From Undaria pinnatifida (taxonomy: Eukaryota; Sar; Phaeophyceae; Laminariales; Alariaceae), in NCBI GenBank assembly GCA_012845835.1, contig JABAKD010000023.1, positions 8,929,340 through 8,993,339 on the forward strand: a DNA stretch of 64,000 nucleotides, written 5' to 3'. The position numbers and the translations under genes were made by a program. The notes under the pieces were generated by a model, which saw only the letters and a list, made by a program, of their open reading frames with translations, made no database searches and was not told the DNA's origin. Position 1 is the first letter of the stretch, and each line of letters begins with the position of its first letter. Positions 44,501-51,872 of the stretch are shown here, one piece after another.

Positions 44501-44507
44501 GGCTTGA
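28599..44507 (+). CDS. Glutathione S-transferase, sigma-like (GST-B), complete six-exon gene
   Basis: The cytosolic-type GST fold would bind glutathione in the N-terminal thioredoxin-like domain and electrophiles in the helical C-domain. Exons: 28599-28919, 29593-29688, 33843-33923, 36011-36139, 40044-40163 and 44475-44507, all phase 0 with GT-AG introns of about 0.7, 4.2, 2.1, 3.9 and 4.3 kb. From the ATG at 28761 the protein has 205 residues, the usual size. Y10 sits at the catalytic Tyr position before PGRGEATR, P50 at the cis-Pro, Q61-S62 at the glutamyl-binding pair, and FCVGDSLTIADL at the C-domain signature. An in-frame ATG at 28599 adds 54 residues beginning MLKKLNLLFSAVALFC, which look like a signal peptide followed by a poly-Thr stretch. 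Which start is used decides a secretory or plastid versus a cytosolic location. The introns carry pseudo-exons, MITEs, a SINE and satellites. Confidence 0.9.
29593..29688 (+). CDS. GST-B exon 2
   Basis: It encodes 32 residues from MDGTDYTQSLALLIYAGK to YPDDPLTALK. The acceptor is TTTTTAACAG and the donor AAG/gtgggg. The TQSLALL segment is the glutathione-binding strand-turn-helix. Confidence 0.88.
29829..29997 (+). repeat. (TTTCC)n pentanucleotide array in GST-B intron 2
   Basis: About 33 almost perfect units with one CCG interruption near the end. Its Lys-Glu-Arg-Gly and Phe-Leu-Ser open frames are artefacts. Confidence 0.97.
30085..30170 (+). mobile_element. piggyBac-like mini-element copy
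   Basis: It is bounded by TTAG on both sides (30081-30084 and 30171-30174), consistent with a TTAA-like target duplication. Inside are CCTGCCTATACTAAACCC and ACGGGTTTCCCATTTGTC. Confidence 0.55.
30190..30530 (+). mobile_element. tRNA-derived SINE, second head type
   Basis: The head contains a box B-like GGTTCGAATCTTGC after CATCAATAGTGCA. Four copies of GTGATCGTNGGGAGCAC follow (about 30280-30350). The 3' domain AAGGCACGTACC, G-run, GAGAGAAGAAG and CCCGTGACCACG matches the shared SINE tail. It lies in GST-B intron 2. Confidence 0.55.
30935..31005 (-). mobile_element. MITE-1 fragment, inverted
   Basis: TTTCTGAAGGATGTGGGG, CTCCTTAACCC and AATCGTCGGAAAA only. Just upstream a 37-bp segment with CGAGGAAGCGCTTC is repeated twice (30866-30945). 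Confidence 0.6.
31071..31430 (+). mobile_element. MITE-1 copy carrying a nested element
   Basis: It runs from ACGCGTGCCACGATGGATAG to CCTCTATCGTAGAATGCGTC. At the TTAA inside the conserved GGGTTAAGGAGC block a separate 81-bp element (31278-31358) is inserted. After it the MITE-1 sequence resumes (GGGACCCCGCCCGCCATTC). Confidence 0.85.
31278..31358 (+). mobile_element. piggyBac-like mini-element, reference copy with TTAA duplication
   Basis: An 81-bp element begins CCCCTTTAGAGCCC and ends GGTGAAGGGG, with TTAA on each side (31274-31277 and 31359-31362). The empty site is known from other MITE-1 copies, which have a single TTAA there. TTAA duplication with a CCC start is the hallmark of the piggyBac superfamily. 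The terminal inverted repeat is very short (CCCCTT). Confidence 0.8.
31450..31545 (-). repeat. LTA repeat, type 1, inverted
   Basis: On the minus strand AAGTACCAACAACGCAGC, then an ATG at 31522 and a frame MSIDLKFVELTADVLEICLQ that stays open into the neighbouring MITE-1. Confidence 0.6.
31879..31959 (+). pseudogene. Degenerate copy of GST-B exon 3 in intron 2
   Basis: After an intact acceptor (TTCGCCAG) a frame of the same length as exon 3 reads VDHIVVMTIAESQ to DESVKK, against VDEIVMIAED to SEAKK in the real exon. Nucleotide identity is clear for the first 30 bases with a 3-base insertion, then fades. The donor GT is lost (AAGAAAGATAAG), so it should not be spliced normally. Confidence 0.5.
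32193..33365 (+). repeat. ATGATCTATAT satellite with duplicated flanks
   Basis: The core (about 32690-33255, with a smaller block at 32340-32390) is built of TATATGATCTGTATGATC-type words, giving dozens of GATC sites. The non-satellite flank is repeated: 32193-32355 resembles 32518-32675, and 32397-32510 resembles 33260-33370 (shared GACACCG/GACACCATT, ACAACAGGACA, AGAAGAAACGGA, TTATGTGG). It lies wholly in GST-B intron 2. Confidence 0.8.
33450..33759 (-). mobile_element. tRNA-derived SINE, copy 3, inverted, with poly-A
   Basis: Same order as copy 2: the head (GCCGGTCGCCCCGGTGGCG on the minus strand) ends at 33759. The 3' domain and TGTGACCACGGCTTC lie near 33500, with an A-run at 33450-33463 (seen as T). 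It ends 84 bp before GST-B exon 3. Confidence 0.78.
33843..33923 (+). CDS. GST-B exon 3
   Basis: It encodes VDEIVMIAEDVFISLF through EKSEAKK, 27 residues. The acceptor is TTCTGCCAG and the donor AAG/gtgaac. It matches GST-C exon 62677-62757 in length and start. Confidence 0.87.
34770..35362 (+). repeat. GGTAAC/GGTGAC hexamer array in GST-B intron 3
   Basis: About 95 hexamers of the form GGT(A/G)(A/T)C fill nearly 600 bp. A smaller related patch lies at 33960-34040. Because six is a multiple of three, all frames stay open (Asn-Gly-Asp-Gly or Val-Thr). I do not take the 290-codon frame as a gene. Confidence 0.92.
35488..35537 (+). repeat. (AAC)n microsatellite
   Basis: About 15 ACA/AAC units. 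Confidence 0.95.
35560..35690 (+). repeat. TTTGAC-type imperfect repeat
   Basis: TTTGACTTTTGACG words grade into TTTGATTTTTGATTTTTAC. The T-rich intron sequence continues to about 35900. Confidence 0.8.
36011..36139 (+). CDS. GST-B exon 4
   Basis: It encodes IEKSKALMAGKLKTLLGDIE through FCVGDSLTIADLQ (43 residues). The acceptor is ATCGGCAG and the donor CAG/gttggt. It contains the C-domain N-capping signature. Confidence 0.88.
36245..36432 (+). mobile_element. MITE-1 copy, right part lost
   Basis: It runs from GCATACGGTAGAGGTGCGCG to GGCGGATTTTCGACTCGG. It starts about 105 bp after GST-B exon 4. Confidence 0.72.
37335..37575 (+). mobile_element. MITE-2 copy, partial
   Basis: GGGTCACTCGCGCGAGTGCC, TCCCCCAGTTCCTTACGG and, at the far side, GGGTTCACTCGGGCGGGCAG. 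The middle is unlike other copies. Confidence 0.45.
37676..37749 (+). mobile_element. piggyBac-like mini-element copy
   Basis: CCCCTTTGGATCC, CCCTATACTAACTTCAAG and GCGCTTCCAGTAGCGAAGGC, followed by TTAA (37750-37753). The left flank is TGAA. Confidence 0.6.
37843..38079 (+). mobile_element. MITE-1 copy, right end lost
   Basis: It runs from ACGCGTGCTACGCTAGAGGT to AAGGAGCCCCGTCATACAG. All blocks between are present. Confidence 0.82.
38297..38556 (+). mobile_element. MITE-1 copy, left end lost
   Basis: It starts at GGGTGCCACCACTTTTC and ends TGCTACCTCTTTCGTAGCC. GATTTTGCGTTAAGGAGC is readable. Confidence 0.8.
39343..39656 (+). mobile_element. MITE-1 copy
   Basis: It runs from CATGCTACGATACGGAGGTG to CCTCTATCCTAGCACGCGT. 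It has enlarged A- and T-runs. Confidence 0.85.
39844..39935 (+). repeat. (GTGC)n tetranucleotide array
   Basis: About 22 GTGC units with occasional GTAT and GTGT. It ends 109 bp before GST-B exon 5. Cys-Val-Arg and Thr-His-Ala-Arg open frames are artefacts. Confidence 0.95.
40044..40163 (+). CDS. GST-B exon 5
   Basis: It encodes LHAVVATVEMGFLAGIPPHM through NAVMEHPK (40 residues). The acceptor is GACCAG and the donor AAG/gtgagg. The 39-bp MITE-end array starts a few bases into the intron. Confidence 0.9.
40167..40790 (+). repeat. 39-bp tandem array made from MITE-1 ends
   Basis: About 16 units of the form GGCGTGCTACGATAGAG, then TTATTAAGGTATACCTC and TTTTT. Unit starts (GTGCTAC) lie at 40171, 40210, 40250, 40289 and so on to 40752. 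The unit equals the outer end of MITE-1 as seen in inverted copies (for example 24070-24105). The array runs straight into the inverted MITE-1 at 40790. Since 39 is a multiple of three, a frame with the 13-residue period ACYDRGIKVYLFL stays open; I read it as an artefact. Confidence 0.92.
40790..41028 (-). mobile_element. MITE-1 copy, inverted, end amplified
   Basis: GAAATGGTTTCTGAATGAAG through GATTCTCGTCGTGTACCTCG to CCTCTATCGTAGCCCGCGTC. Its outer left end is replaced by the 39-bp array. Confidence 0.85.
41250..41420 (+). repeat. Inverted-repeat partner 1 with terminal hairpin
   Basis: GGGGACACAGAGTGTCCCC, TGCAGGTCTGCC, GAGCAGGTCCTCGG and GAGTACTCGCTTTC recur in reverse complement at 42795-42960. 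It ends with a hairpin (CCGAGGCGCATCCCTCGG). Confidence 0.65.
41575..41700 (-). mobile_element. MITE-1 fragment, inverted
   Basis: CTATTATAGAAGCATCG, GGACGGGACTCCTTAATCC and GAGATCGTCGGAAAAAC. The remainder is missing. Confidence 0.5.
41851..41931 (+). repeat. LTA repeat, type 2
   Basis: ATCACACACAGCTTGCATAG, then an ATG at 41869 with the frame MSFDKIFHLTAGVCFTLENI and a stop. Confidence 0.6.
42150..42409 (-). mobile_element. MITE-1 copy, inverted
   Basis: CTTACGATGGAGATATACC to TGGTTCACCTTTATCGGATT. GACCCAAAAATCGTCGGAAA and CTGCGGAACCTCAG are readable; the ends are decayed. Confidence 0.7.
42494..42562 (+). pseudogene. Partial copy of GST exon 5 in GST-B intron 5
   Basis: A frame reads TPMVDDVAPSLEAAVDNAVM, matching residues 17-36 of exon 5 (MVEDMAPSLKAIDNAVM). 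It lacks the first half, the acceptor and the HPK/gt donor. It is a relic of exon duplication. Confidence 0.65.
42795..42960 (-). repeat. Inverted-repeat partner 2 with terminal hairpin
   Basis: Reverse complement of 41250-41420 (GGACCTGCAGGGGGCAC, GAGTACTCTCCGAGGACC). It carries a perfect hairpin, AGATCGGAGGC and its complement around ACGC (42800-42825). Confidence 0.65.
43224..43583 (-). mobile_element. MITE-1 copy, inverted, enlarged
   Basis: GAATGCTACGATAGAGGTAT to CACCTCTATCGTCGCGCGCG. It contains an inserted AGCTAGCT-rich patch (43388-43425). Confidence 0.8.
43650..43968 (-). mobile_element. MITE-1 copy, inverted
   Basis: ACGCGTGCTACGATCAAGTT to CCGCTATCATAGCACGCGTC. It has a (TA)n run at 43826-43852. 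Confidence 0.85.
44475..44507 (+). CDS. GST-B exon 6 (last)
   Basis: After the acceptor GCTTTTCAG it encodes VKAYYDSIKA and TGA. Confidence 0.85.
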   Translation: MKAYYDSIKA

Positions 44508-45386
44508 TTCCGTGCGAGAGGCCGGGGTCGCGGAGCAATTATAGCGAACAGTGGAGATATTAGCACGCGCGCGAGAGAGGGACACGTGGGAGAAGGGCGG
44601 GTAGCGACGGGGGCTTAAACTTCATGTTGGATTTTTACAGCCCGCGGACTATGTCGAGAGGCGGAGCGGTGCTCGGGCTGTGATCATCGAAAGGCGCACT
44701 GCCAGTCCTGGTGGGGCGTTTCCGCAGTCGTTTTTGAGCGGGATAGTGCAACAACAGATATGTCCTTGGTTGGTTAACGTTTTGAAGCACGCTAGGAGTG
44801 CGGCGTGTTTGCAGTCTCTGTGGAGTGGTCCTCGTCAAGTTTAGCGTGAGAACTTACAGAGACTTGTTGTTAAACGGTTTGAATCAGTCCGGCAGTCGTC
44901 GTGGAAGGTTACTTCGACAGATCGACGCTTCCCGTGGTACCGGCGGAGGCGTTATTTTAGAGCTTTTGTCGGAAGTTGGAGCGTTTTGTTTAGGAACCTC
45001 GGAAGGGGAGAACACGGGCTCGTCGCCGTTCGTGGCCGGTTCGTCTCTAGATGAGCTTGAGTTTTTTTTTTTTCGGAAAAAAATTAGAACTACGAAAAAC
45101 CTTACTTAAATAATAGCAATTTTGGTTGACCCGTCGTGTCTCCCAAGGTATCGCCTCGGCCTGTTGGTCGCGGTGTGGTTAGGGAACAGTGTCTCGCTTG
45201 GAGACGGGCATCATTTTCCATTTTTATAACCATGATGGACGAGTGCGACCGGTGGTCATTTATATCATCCAGTCTTTTGTTGTGGTGTTGCACGGCAGGC
45301 CCTTCGCATGGTCACGAATCGAGGCCTGCGGAGGAGGCGGCGGGGGGAGGGGAGCGAAAGCTACGATGGAGGGGGGGGGGGGGGGG
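44508..45386. other. GST-B 3' flank and spacer
   Basis: A + strand frame at 44798-45106 (103 codons) has no recognised family and ends in a T-run; I leave it unassigned. No polyadenylation signal was identified with confidence. Confidence 0.3.
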
Positions 45387-45625
45387 TAAGGTGGGGTCAC
45401 TTTTTGATCCTTTTTTTCGGCAGGTGACGTGGAGTTTACACGCGCGAGTGGCTCCCCCCGTCCCTTTTGCCTCTTGTTTAAAGTTTTCGTGCTGGCTCAA
45501 TTTTGCGATACTGTATTTGAATCCACCAATCGGAGTGGTTAGACCACGCTGCGTCAAACAAGCGGCCTGATGAAGTCGGCGAAGTGCGGGGTCACTCGAG
45601 TGCGAGTGGCCCAAACCACGCAGTG
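45387..45625 (+). mobile_element. MITE-2 copy
   Basis: GGTGGGGTCACTTTTTGATC, CACGCGCGAGTGGCTCCCCC, CGTCCCTTTTGCCTC and, near the right, GGGGTCACTCGAGTGCGAGT. The layout is as at 51455 but without the inner microsatellite. Confidence 0.6.
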
Positions 45626-45776
45626 AAAACGAGGGGTGCCCCCAATGCCGTACAGTATAGTCTAAGTCGGGGTTGCGTTGCGTACCGCATAAAGCACGCA
45701 CGATGATACGTCTCCCCCTCGGTATAATTTCCGCTTCAACTTTCTCCATACAAAGAGTGGCACGATACATGCTTCA

Positions 45777-46052
45777 ACGCGTGGTACGACAGCGAGGTGC
45801 ACCACTTTTTTTTTTCTGAGATTCCTTAACTTGGGAGCTGAAGACATCTCCCCGAAAACTACTGTTTTTTTTGGGAGGAAAACTAAACAAATCTGGTACC
45901 GGACGAGCAATCCCATGGAGCTTCGGTGCACAACGGGAATCATGCAAACAAAAACGACCGTTTTTTTTCCGACGAAAATTTGGGTGAAGGAGCCCCATCT
46001 TTCAGAAAAAAAAAATAGCAAAAAATTGTATACCTCTATCTATCGTAGCTTG
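45777..46052 (+). mobile_element. MITE-1 copy
   Basis: ACGCGTGGTACGACAGCGAG to ACCTCTATCTATCGTAGC. CAATCCCATGGAGCTTCGG is readable. Confidence 0.82.
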
Positions 46053-46099
46053 TTTCTTTGAGAAAAATAAATAAATAAAAGTTTAAGTCTATGATTCAA

Positions 46100-46266
46100 C
46101 GGATCAACCTCACGGCGCCTACGTAGGCATTCAAAACCAAAACGTGACAATAAAAAATGGAACGAAATCTCCGACGATTTGGAGGGTTAAAGAGCACCGT
46201 GGTTCAGGGATACGCTTTAGCCAAAAATCGGTATACCTTAATAATACATCAATCTTACCACGCGTC
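46100..46266 (+). mobile_element. MITE-1 right-half fragment
   Basis: CGACGATTTGGAGGGTTAAA to ATCTTACCACGCGTC. Confidence 0.55.
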
Positions 46267-46362
46267 CAACGGTAGAGGTTGTGCACCCTTTTTTTTTCTT
46301 GATGAGGGCTTCTTACCGAGGGTTTTTCGAAAAAAAAAAACAAAAAGTTCAAGCGCGGCGGA

Positions 46363-46660
46363 CGCGCGTGCTACGTGCGGTAGATGTATGAACCCCCTTT
46401 TTTTTCCGAGGTTCTCCTCAATTTGGGAGCGCTTAGGACCTCACCCCCGAAAAAAAAAAGCAAGTACACCCCGGGTTAAAAAGCACACATATGCCTAGGT
46501 ACGCGACGAGAAAAACTCAAACAACCAAACAAACAAACGAACGAACGAAACAAACAAGCAAACAAACAAGCAAACGGACGATTCTAAACTAAGAATTTTC
46601 CGTTCATTCAGAACCTCCATTTTAGACGAAAAGTGACACCTAAGACACCTATCCATATAG
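46363..46660 (+). mobile_element. MITE-1 copy, decayed
   Basis: CGCGTGCTACGTGCGGTAG, CTCAATTTGGGAGCGCTTAG and CATATGCCTAGGTACGCGAC; then an AAAC/AACG simple repeat (46517-46575) replaces part of the right half. Confidence 0.65.
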
Positions 46661-46802
46661 ATCCGCCGAAAGTGCAACCCGAACGAAAACAGCTTCACAA
46701 GGGTATTTCGCGCACCAACAAGAACACGTTCGGAAAATTTAGTGTGCCAAACAAAATAATCACAGCGACACCGCCGGTTTTTAGTTAAGATGCCCCGACT
46801 GA

Positions 46803-47072
46803 CTCTACGATAGCCCCCCCCCCCCCCCCCCCCGAAAAAAGCAACAGTTTTCTTTGACTAACGTTTCATCATCATCATCACGGCTGCTCGACACGAGGAA
46901 GAATGCTATAAAAAAAACCATGTCTTACAAATATTTTCATGTTTCCCAAGAAAGGGGCTATCGAACAGTCACGTCGGGGGGGGGAAGGGACACCGTATTT
47001 CAGTAGATACGGCCGGAAGTTGGTTTCGAAACCCCGGCGGTTTCGTTAAAGAAAATCTGTGCGGGGGGGGGC
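46803..47072 (-). mobile_element. MITE-3 copy, inverted relative to 28325
   Basis: CTCTACGATAGCCC plus a C-run, GTTTCATCATCATCATCACGG, GGGGCTATCGAACAGTCACG, GGTTTCGAAACCCC and GGGGGGCTACCGTAGAACG. Confidence 0.72.
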
Positions 47073-47102
47073 TACCGTAGAACGACCGCCCCCCCCCCCC
47101 CC

Positions 47103-47185
47103 GCCATCCGGAGCCCATTACAGCGTAACAAGGGGCCCCCACCCGTCATCCGGAGCCCATTACAGCGTAAAAAGGGGCTAGACGC
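47103..47185 (+). repeat. Short tandem duplication
   Basis: CATCCGGAGCCCATTACAGC and GTAA-AAGGGGC appear twice, about 44 bp apart. Confidence 0.8.
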
Positions 47186-47775
47186 GCGTTACACACGATA
47201 GGAGCAGTGGCACCCTTGGTTTGGTCATAACATTTTCAGCATTAAGGGGCTCTCACCAACCACGAAAAAATCGCCGCGGAATCTCTCAATTCTAGCTGTG
47301 CGCTTTGTAAAATTGTTGTATTTTGTGTACGTGTCTGGAGAAACACCCGTTTGTGTCCGTCTTATGAAAGAGCTCTTCTTCAAAGGGTAAACCGCCGTTT
47401 TCAGGCTCTCTGGACAAACCAATCTTTTGTTGAAGGGACACACTCGCTCGCGGCCACGGTAACACATCTCAATCTGTACCCACTCGTAGCTTGCAGAGTT
47501 GGTCAGCGTTCACGCCCAGAAACATGTCAAAACATTTCGGGCAGAACTACGGCAAGCGCATGTATGTATGTGTGCGGAACTACATTAGTAGGAGAGAGCT
47601 GTGAACTACGTACCCCATGCTTGAGCCCCAGCAAACAAACGGTGTTTTTTCGGAAGGACCTATCTCCCCTCCACGGAAAGACGGATCGCTCGGCCTTTTT
47701 TCGCACTTTTGTGCGAACCGTCAACTTTATTTCATATCGATCGGGGGAATCAATCAATCAATCAAAAGTTGTTTC

Positions 47776-47885
47776 GACGCGCGGTACGATAGAGGTATCA
47801 CTTTTTGACCATTTTTTTTCTTGTCTGGACGACGAGAGTTTCTAAACCCACCTAACTAAATAAACCAAAAATCGGCGGGAACGTG
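47776..47885 (-). mobile_element. MITE-1 fragment, inverted
   Basis: ACGCGCGGTACGATAGAGGT, ATCACTTTTTGACC and CCAAAAATCGGCGGGAAC. Confidence 0.55.
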
Positions 47886-48015
47886 CGTCACTCTTGTTTT
47901 TGGCAAAAACGATTTATTAAAATTGTGTGCCTGGATCAGGGGTTCGTTCATCGGACGGGAGTGCGCGAAGCTTCCACGGTTCGTTTATCAAACCGTTTTT
48001 TTGGGCGAGGGATGG

Positions 48016-48392
48016 ACGCGTCCTCCGAGATATAGCAGAGGGTGCACTACAACTTTTTTTTTTTTTCCGTCAGGTTCTTCGTTTTGGGAGAGCTTTACAT
48101 ATGTCCTTCTTCTCAACCCAAAAATACTGATTTGTGGAGAAAAACAAAACTGCTCTTGGGAGGGCTTTAGATATGTCCTTCTTCTCGACCCAAAAATACT
48201 GATTTGTGGAGAAAAACAAAACTGCTCTATCTACCTACCGAAAAAAAAAAAGTCCCATGGCCTACGTACATACAACGAGAATCATCACGCGCAAAACAAA
48301 ATTGATTAATTTCCTACAATTTTGGGTTTAGGAAACAAAAAATAGCCAAAAAAAAGGGTTTTTTTTTTCGTATGACTCTGTCGTAGCACTCT
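48016..48392 (+). mobile_element. MITE-1 copy with internal 74-bp duplication
   Basis: The segment TTGGGAGAGCTTTACATATG to AACAAAACTGCTC is repeated once in tandem (48085-48158 and 48159-48232). Right end: CTCTGTCGTAGCAC. Confidence 0.78.
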
Positions 48393-48444
48393 CCTCAAAT
48401 GAAGAGCCCCAGGAAAAAGCGTGGTGCACCTCTATCGTAGCACA
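48393..48444 (-). mobile_element. MITE-1 end fragment, inverted
   Basis: CCTCAAATGAAGAGCCCCAG and GCGTGGTGCACCTCTATCG. It abuts the previous copy. Confidence 0.6.
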
Positions 48445-48497
48445 TCTCGGGCTTGTTGTGAAAGATAAAAGGGGAGGGTTTTCTGCATACCGAACAC

Positions 48498-48533
48498 CGG
48501 GGGGGGGGGGGGAGGAGGGGGGGGGGGGGGGGA
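48498..48533. repeat. Poly-G tract
   Basis: A G-run with two A interruptions. The exact length may be unreliable. A C-run lies at 48786-48835. Confidence 0.9.
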
Positions 48534-48865
48534 CACAACCTGGTGCACGCGACAACGCGAAACGACCGTCAATACACCCGACCTCGAACCACCCACGAAG
48601 CCGGTGGTAGTGTTTACCCCCCCCGCCTCATGAAACAACCCCGGCGAGTACGCGTGCTTCATGCGGCCCGACGCGTTGAAGAAGGTTCACGCGGTAGGTC
48701 GTCTTTTATGTGTTTTCGCGTGGACTTCCGTAAAAGGGAAAAATTCCAACACGTTTTTTCCCAACGCGAAACCACAATCACCCCCGCCCCCTCCCCCCCC
48801 CCCCCCCCCGCCCCCCGCCCCCCGCCCCCGCTCGCGAACGTATCACGTCATGACGCATGGAGTCG

Positions 48866-49099
48866 TTCTACGATCGCCGGTTTCAAAACCAGCTCCAGGG
48901 CTTATCTCCTGAATTACGATGCCCCTTGCCACCCCGACGTCATCGTTCGATAGCCCTTAGCAAAACAAGAAAATAAATGGGGAGATATTTTTTTCATGGC
49001 ATATTTCCTCCGTCGTGTCGAGGAGCCATGAAACGTTTCGTTGAAGAAATCGCCAGTCGGTTTGTTTTTTTGCGGGGAGGGGGGTTATCTATCGTAGAA
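48866..49099 (+). mobile_element. MITE-3 copy
   Basis: GTTCTACGATCGCCGGTTTC, AAAACCAGCTCCAGG, CCGACGTCATCGTTCGATAG, GAGCCATGAAACGTTTCG and ATCTATCGTAGAATC. The left C-run is deleted. Confidence 0.7.
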
Positions 49100-49505
49100 T
49101 CCGGTCATCGTGCGGTAGAGGTGCTTGATATGGTGGTCCAAGCGGTATGATCTGCAAGACGCTTCTGGGCAGGAGGGTTCTCTCCTCTGCGCACCATCGA
49201 CACCTGCTCAGCACGCGCGTGCTTCTTGCAGTTCGCCCTTGTCCAGACGCTTCCGATCCTTGTTGGGGATGGCGTACGTACTGGAAGGTCGAGGGCTCCT
49301 CCTCCGACCAACAAGGTCATCAGAATAATTCGATCGCGTCGTCGCCTATTATACCTCGAGACACGACGCCATCGTCTTCTCGCCCCGACCCTACGGCTCA
49401 CGTCGCCAACATCCGCGTTGCCTCTTCGAGCGCCTCGAAGTGTGGCGGTGCCTGATATCCGGGGGCGTGGGTTTGAGCTGCATCATTTTTTTTTCTTAGG
49501 CTTAG

Positions 49506-49779
49506 ACGCGTGCTGGCTACGATAGAGGTGCACACCCCGTTTTGTCTGAGGTTCCTCAATTTGGAAGCTTGAGATATGTCTTGACCCAAAAGTCATCTTT
49601 TGGGAGAAAAATCAGGACTCTTGCTACCTACTGGATAAAAATAGCCCATGGCCCGAGTACACAGCAAAGGATCTTGCAAAAAAAATGGCGTTTTTTCCTA
49701 CGATTTTGGGTTAAGGTGCCCCGCCATTCAGAAAACCATATTGCAGACGAAAACTTCTATATACCTCTATCGTAGCATG
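49506..49779 (+). mobile_element. MITE-1 copy
   Basis: ACGCGTGCTGGCTACGATAG to ACCTCTATCGTAGCATG. Full block order, with CTACGATTTTGGGTTAAGG. Confidence 0.85.
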
Positions 49780-49832
49780 TCGCTGTCGTTGTTCGACTCA
49801 CTTGAGAACTTGTATGCTATTGATAGTGCACG

Positions 49833-50114
49833 ACGCGCGTGCTAGGATAGAGCTGCGCCACTCTTTTTCTGAGGTTTCCTCAATTTATTTGGGAGCTCAA
49901 GATTTCTCCCAAAAAAAACTCATTTTTTGGAGAAAAAAACGAAAACAGCCTTGTTGTGTACCGGATAAAAATCCGATGGCCTATAGATACACACACGACG
50001 ATAGTCATGGGAAAAAAAAATGAACTGTTTCCGACGGTTTGGGGCTAAGGGAGCCCCGTCCATCTGAACAAAAAAAGCAAGAAAAAAAGGGTACACCTTC
50101 ACGGTAGCACGCGT
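49833..50114 (+). mobile_element. MITE-1 copy
   Basis: ACGCGCGTGCTAGGATAGAG to CCTTCACGGTAGCACGCGTC. Confidence 0.83.
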
Positions 50115-50350
50115 CATGCCTCGGGAAAAAAACGAATACAGATATTTATGCACCCCTTTCTTTGTTTTTTCTGGAGCTCCTCACCACGTCAATGCGAGCT
50201 TCTATGCCTAACCCCCCCCCCCCCCCCCCACGAAAATGATTTACATATACAAGCATATATTGGGCAAACGGAAGTGGAATCGGACGATGCCACCAAATCC
50301 ATCCGTGGTTCACGTCGTAGAAAAAACAACATTTTTTTGGTAATGCAATG

Positions 50351-50642
50351 ACGCGTTCTGCAATAATAACAGAGGTGCACCACTTTTTTTTTCCTAGGAT
50401 GGTTCTCGATTCAGGAGCTAGCTGAAGACCTAGCTCCCAAAAAACCGATTTGTCCACGAAAAAAAGATAAAACTCCTACCGGAACGAATGAAAAATCCCA
50501 TGATGATGATGGCCTAGGTAAACAACGAGAATCACCACGAAAAAACACGGCCGGCTCATTTCCGACGGTTTGGGGTAGAGAAGCCCCGTGGTTCAGAAAC
50601 CGTTCTTGCCAAAAAACGGTATACCTTTTTCGTAGCACGCGT
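50351..50642 (+). mobile_element. MITE-1 copy
   Basis: ACGCGTTCTGCAATAATAAC, AGAGGTGCACCAC to CCTTTTTCGTAGCACGCGTG. A GATGAT insertion lies in the CCATGGCC block. Confidence 0.8.
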
Positions 50643-50675
50643 GCGCGTCTAAACGAGAATTATTACCTGGTACAA

Positions 50676-50790
50676 CTTTTTTTTGACGATTTTGGGTATA
50701 TATAGAGGAGCCTCGTCATTCAGAACAATATATATACATATATATATTGGGCCCATAAAAGAGGGTATTATACCTCTGTCGTAGCACTCG
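50676..50790 (+). mobile_element. MITE-1 right-half fragment
   Basis: TGACGATTTTGGGTATATAT, CCTCGTCATTCAG and ACCTCTGTCGTAGCAC. Confidence 0.65.
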
Positions 50791-50830
50791 TCCCCCCCCC
50801 AAAAAAGAAATCTGGGGCCTAGAGGTAGCA

Positions 50831-50911
50831 TTCCGACCATTTTGAGTTAAAAAATGCCTCCTTCATTCTGGAAACAAAATACCGGAAAAAAAGAAGTGAC
50901 ACCACGCGTCA
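50831..50911 (+). mobile_element. MITE-1 right-half fragment
   Basis: TTCCGACCATTTTGAGTTAA, CTTCATTCTGGAAAC and GTGACACCACGCGTC. Confidence 0.5.
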
Positions 50912-51077
50912 CTATTTTCCTTCTGATTCTGAGCGAGGGGTGACGGCTTGAACAGCCCCAACGAACCTCTCCCACAAAGACTTCTTTTTCGAGTTAATTA
51001 ACCTGAGAGGGTAACTCGATGAGAACTCCCACATGGCACATACGTAGGTATCTAAAACGGAAAAGTATTGCCAACAG

Positions 51078-51365
51078 ACGCATGCTACGATATAGAGGGG
51101 GGTGCACTTTTTTTGCTATTTTGTTTTCGTCTTATTAACATAAAATCGTCGGAGAAAAAAGGCATTTTTTTCTTGCGTGCACGAGATTCTCGCTGTGCGT
51201 ACCTAGGCCATGGGCTTTTTTCATCCGGTAGATAGAGGTAGCAGTCTTGGTTTTGCTCCCATTAAACAGTTTATTGGGTTAAGAGGGACGTGTCTTAACC
51301 TCCCAAATTGAGGAAACCTCCGAAGAAAAATGTGGTGCTGCACCTCTATCGTAGCGCACACGCGT
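51078..51365 (-). mobile_element. MITE-1 copy, inverted
   Basis: ACGCATGCTACGATATAGAG to CACCTCTATCGTAGCGCACA. GTACCTAGGCCATGGGC and CTCCCAAATTGAGGAAACC are clear. Confidence 0.85.
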
Positions 51366-51454
51366 AAAAAAAAACAAACAAACAAACAATCTGAACATTC
51401 GGACGTTAAGGAGCCTCGTCATTCAGGAAACGATTCTGACCAATGAATGGCCAC

Positions 51455-51872
51455 GGGGGTGGATTACCCCATTTCTTGGGCACTTTTTTTTTCAGTGGCT
51501 CGGTTGTCACTCGCGCGAGTGACCTACCCCCCTGTTTCTTGCTTCTTTATTATAATGTTTCGATATTAATCGTAAATGGGATGGTTGGCCACGTTGCGCC
51601 TCACTATCCACCAAACGCGTTTTGGTCTGTTGAGGTACCGAGTCACTCGAGCGCGAGTATGATGTGGTATGATATGATATGATATTGTATGATATGATAT
51701 GGTATGGTATGATAAGGTATGATATGGTATGATATGGTATGATGTGGTATGATATGGTATGATATGGTATGATATGGTATGATATGGTATGGTATGATAT
51801 GATATGGTATGATATGATATGATATGATAGCTCAGACCCGGTGGCGAAAATGGGGGATCCCCCCTACCCGTA
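51455..51872 (+). mobile_element. MITE-2 copy with expanded inner microsatellite
   Basis: GGGGGTGGATTACCCC, a T-run, TCACTCGCGCGAGTGACC, GAGTCACTCGAGCGCGAG, then about 17 TGATATGGTA-type units (51657-51828), CTCAGACCCGGTGGCG and GGGGGATCCCCCC. Compare 2408-2725. Confidence 0.7.

Noticed and set aside
45136-45570. 144-codon frame
   Set aside because: The second half is a MITE-2 copy and a poly-G stretch; no recognised protein.
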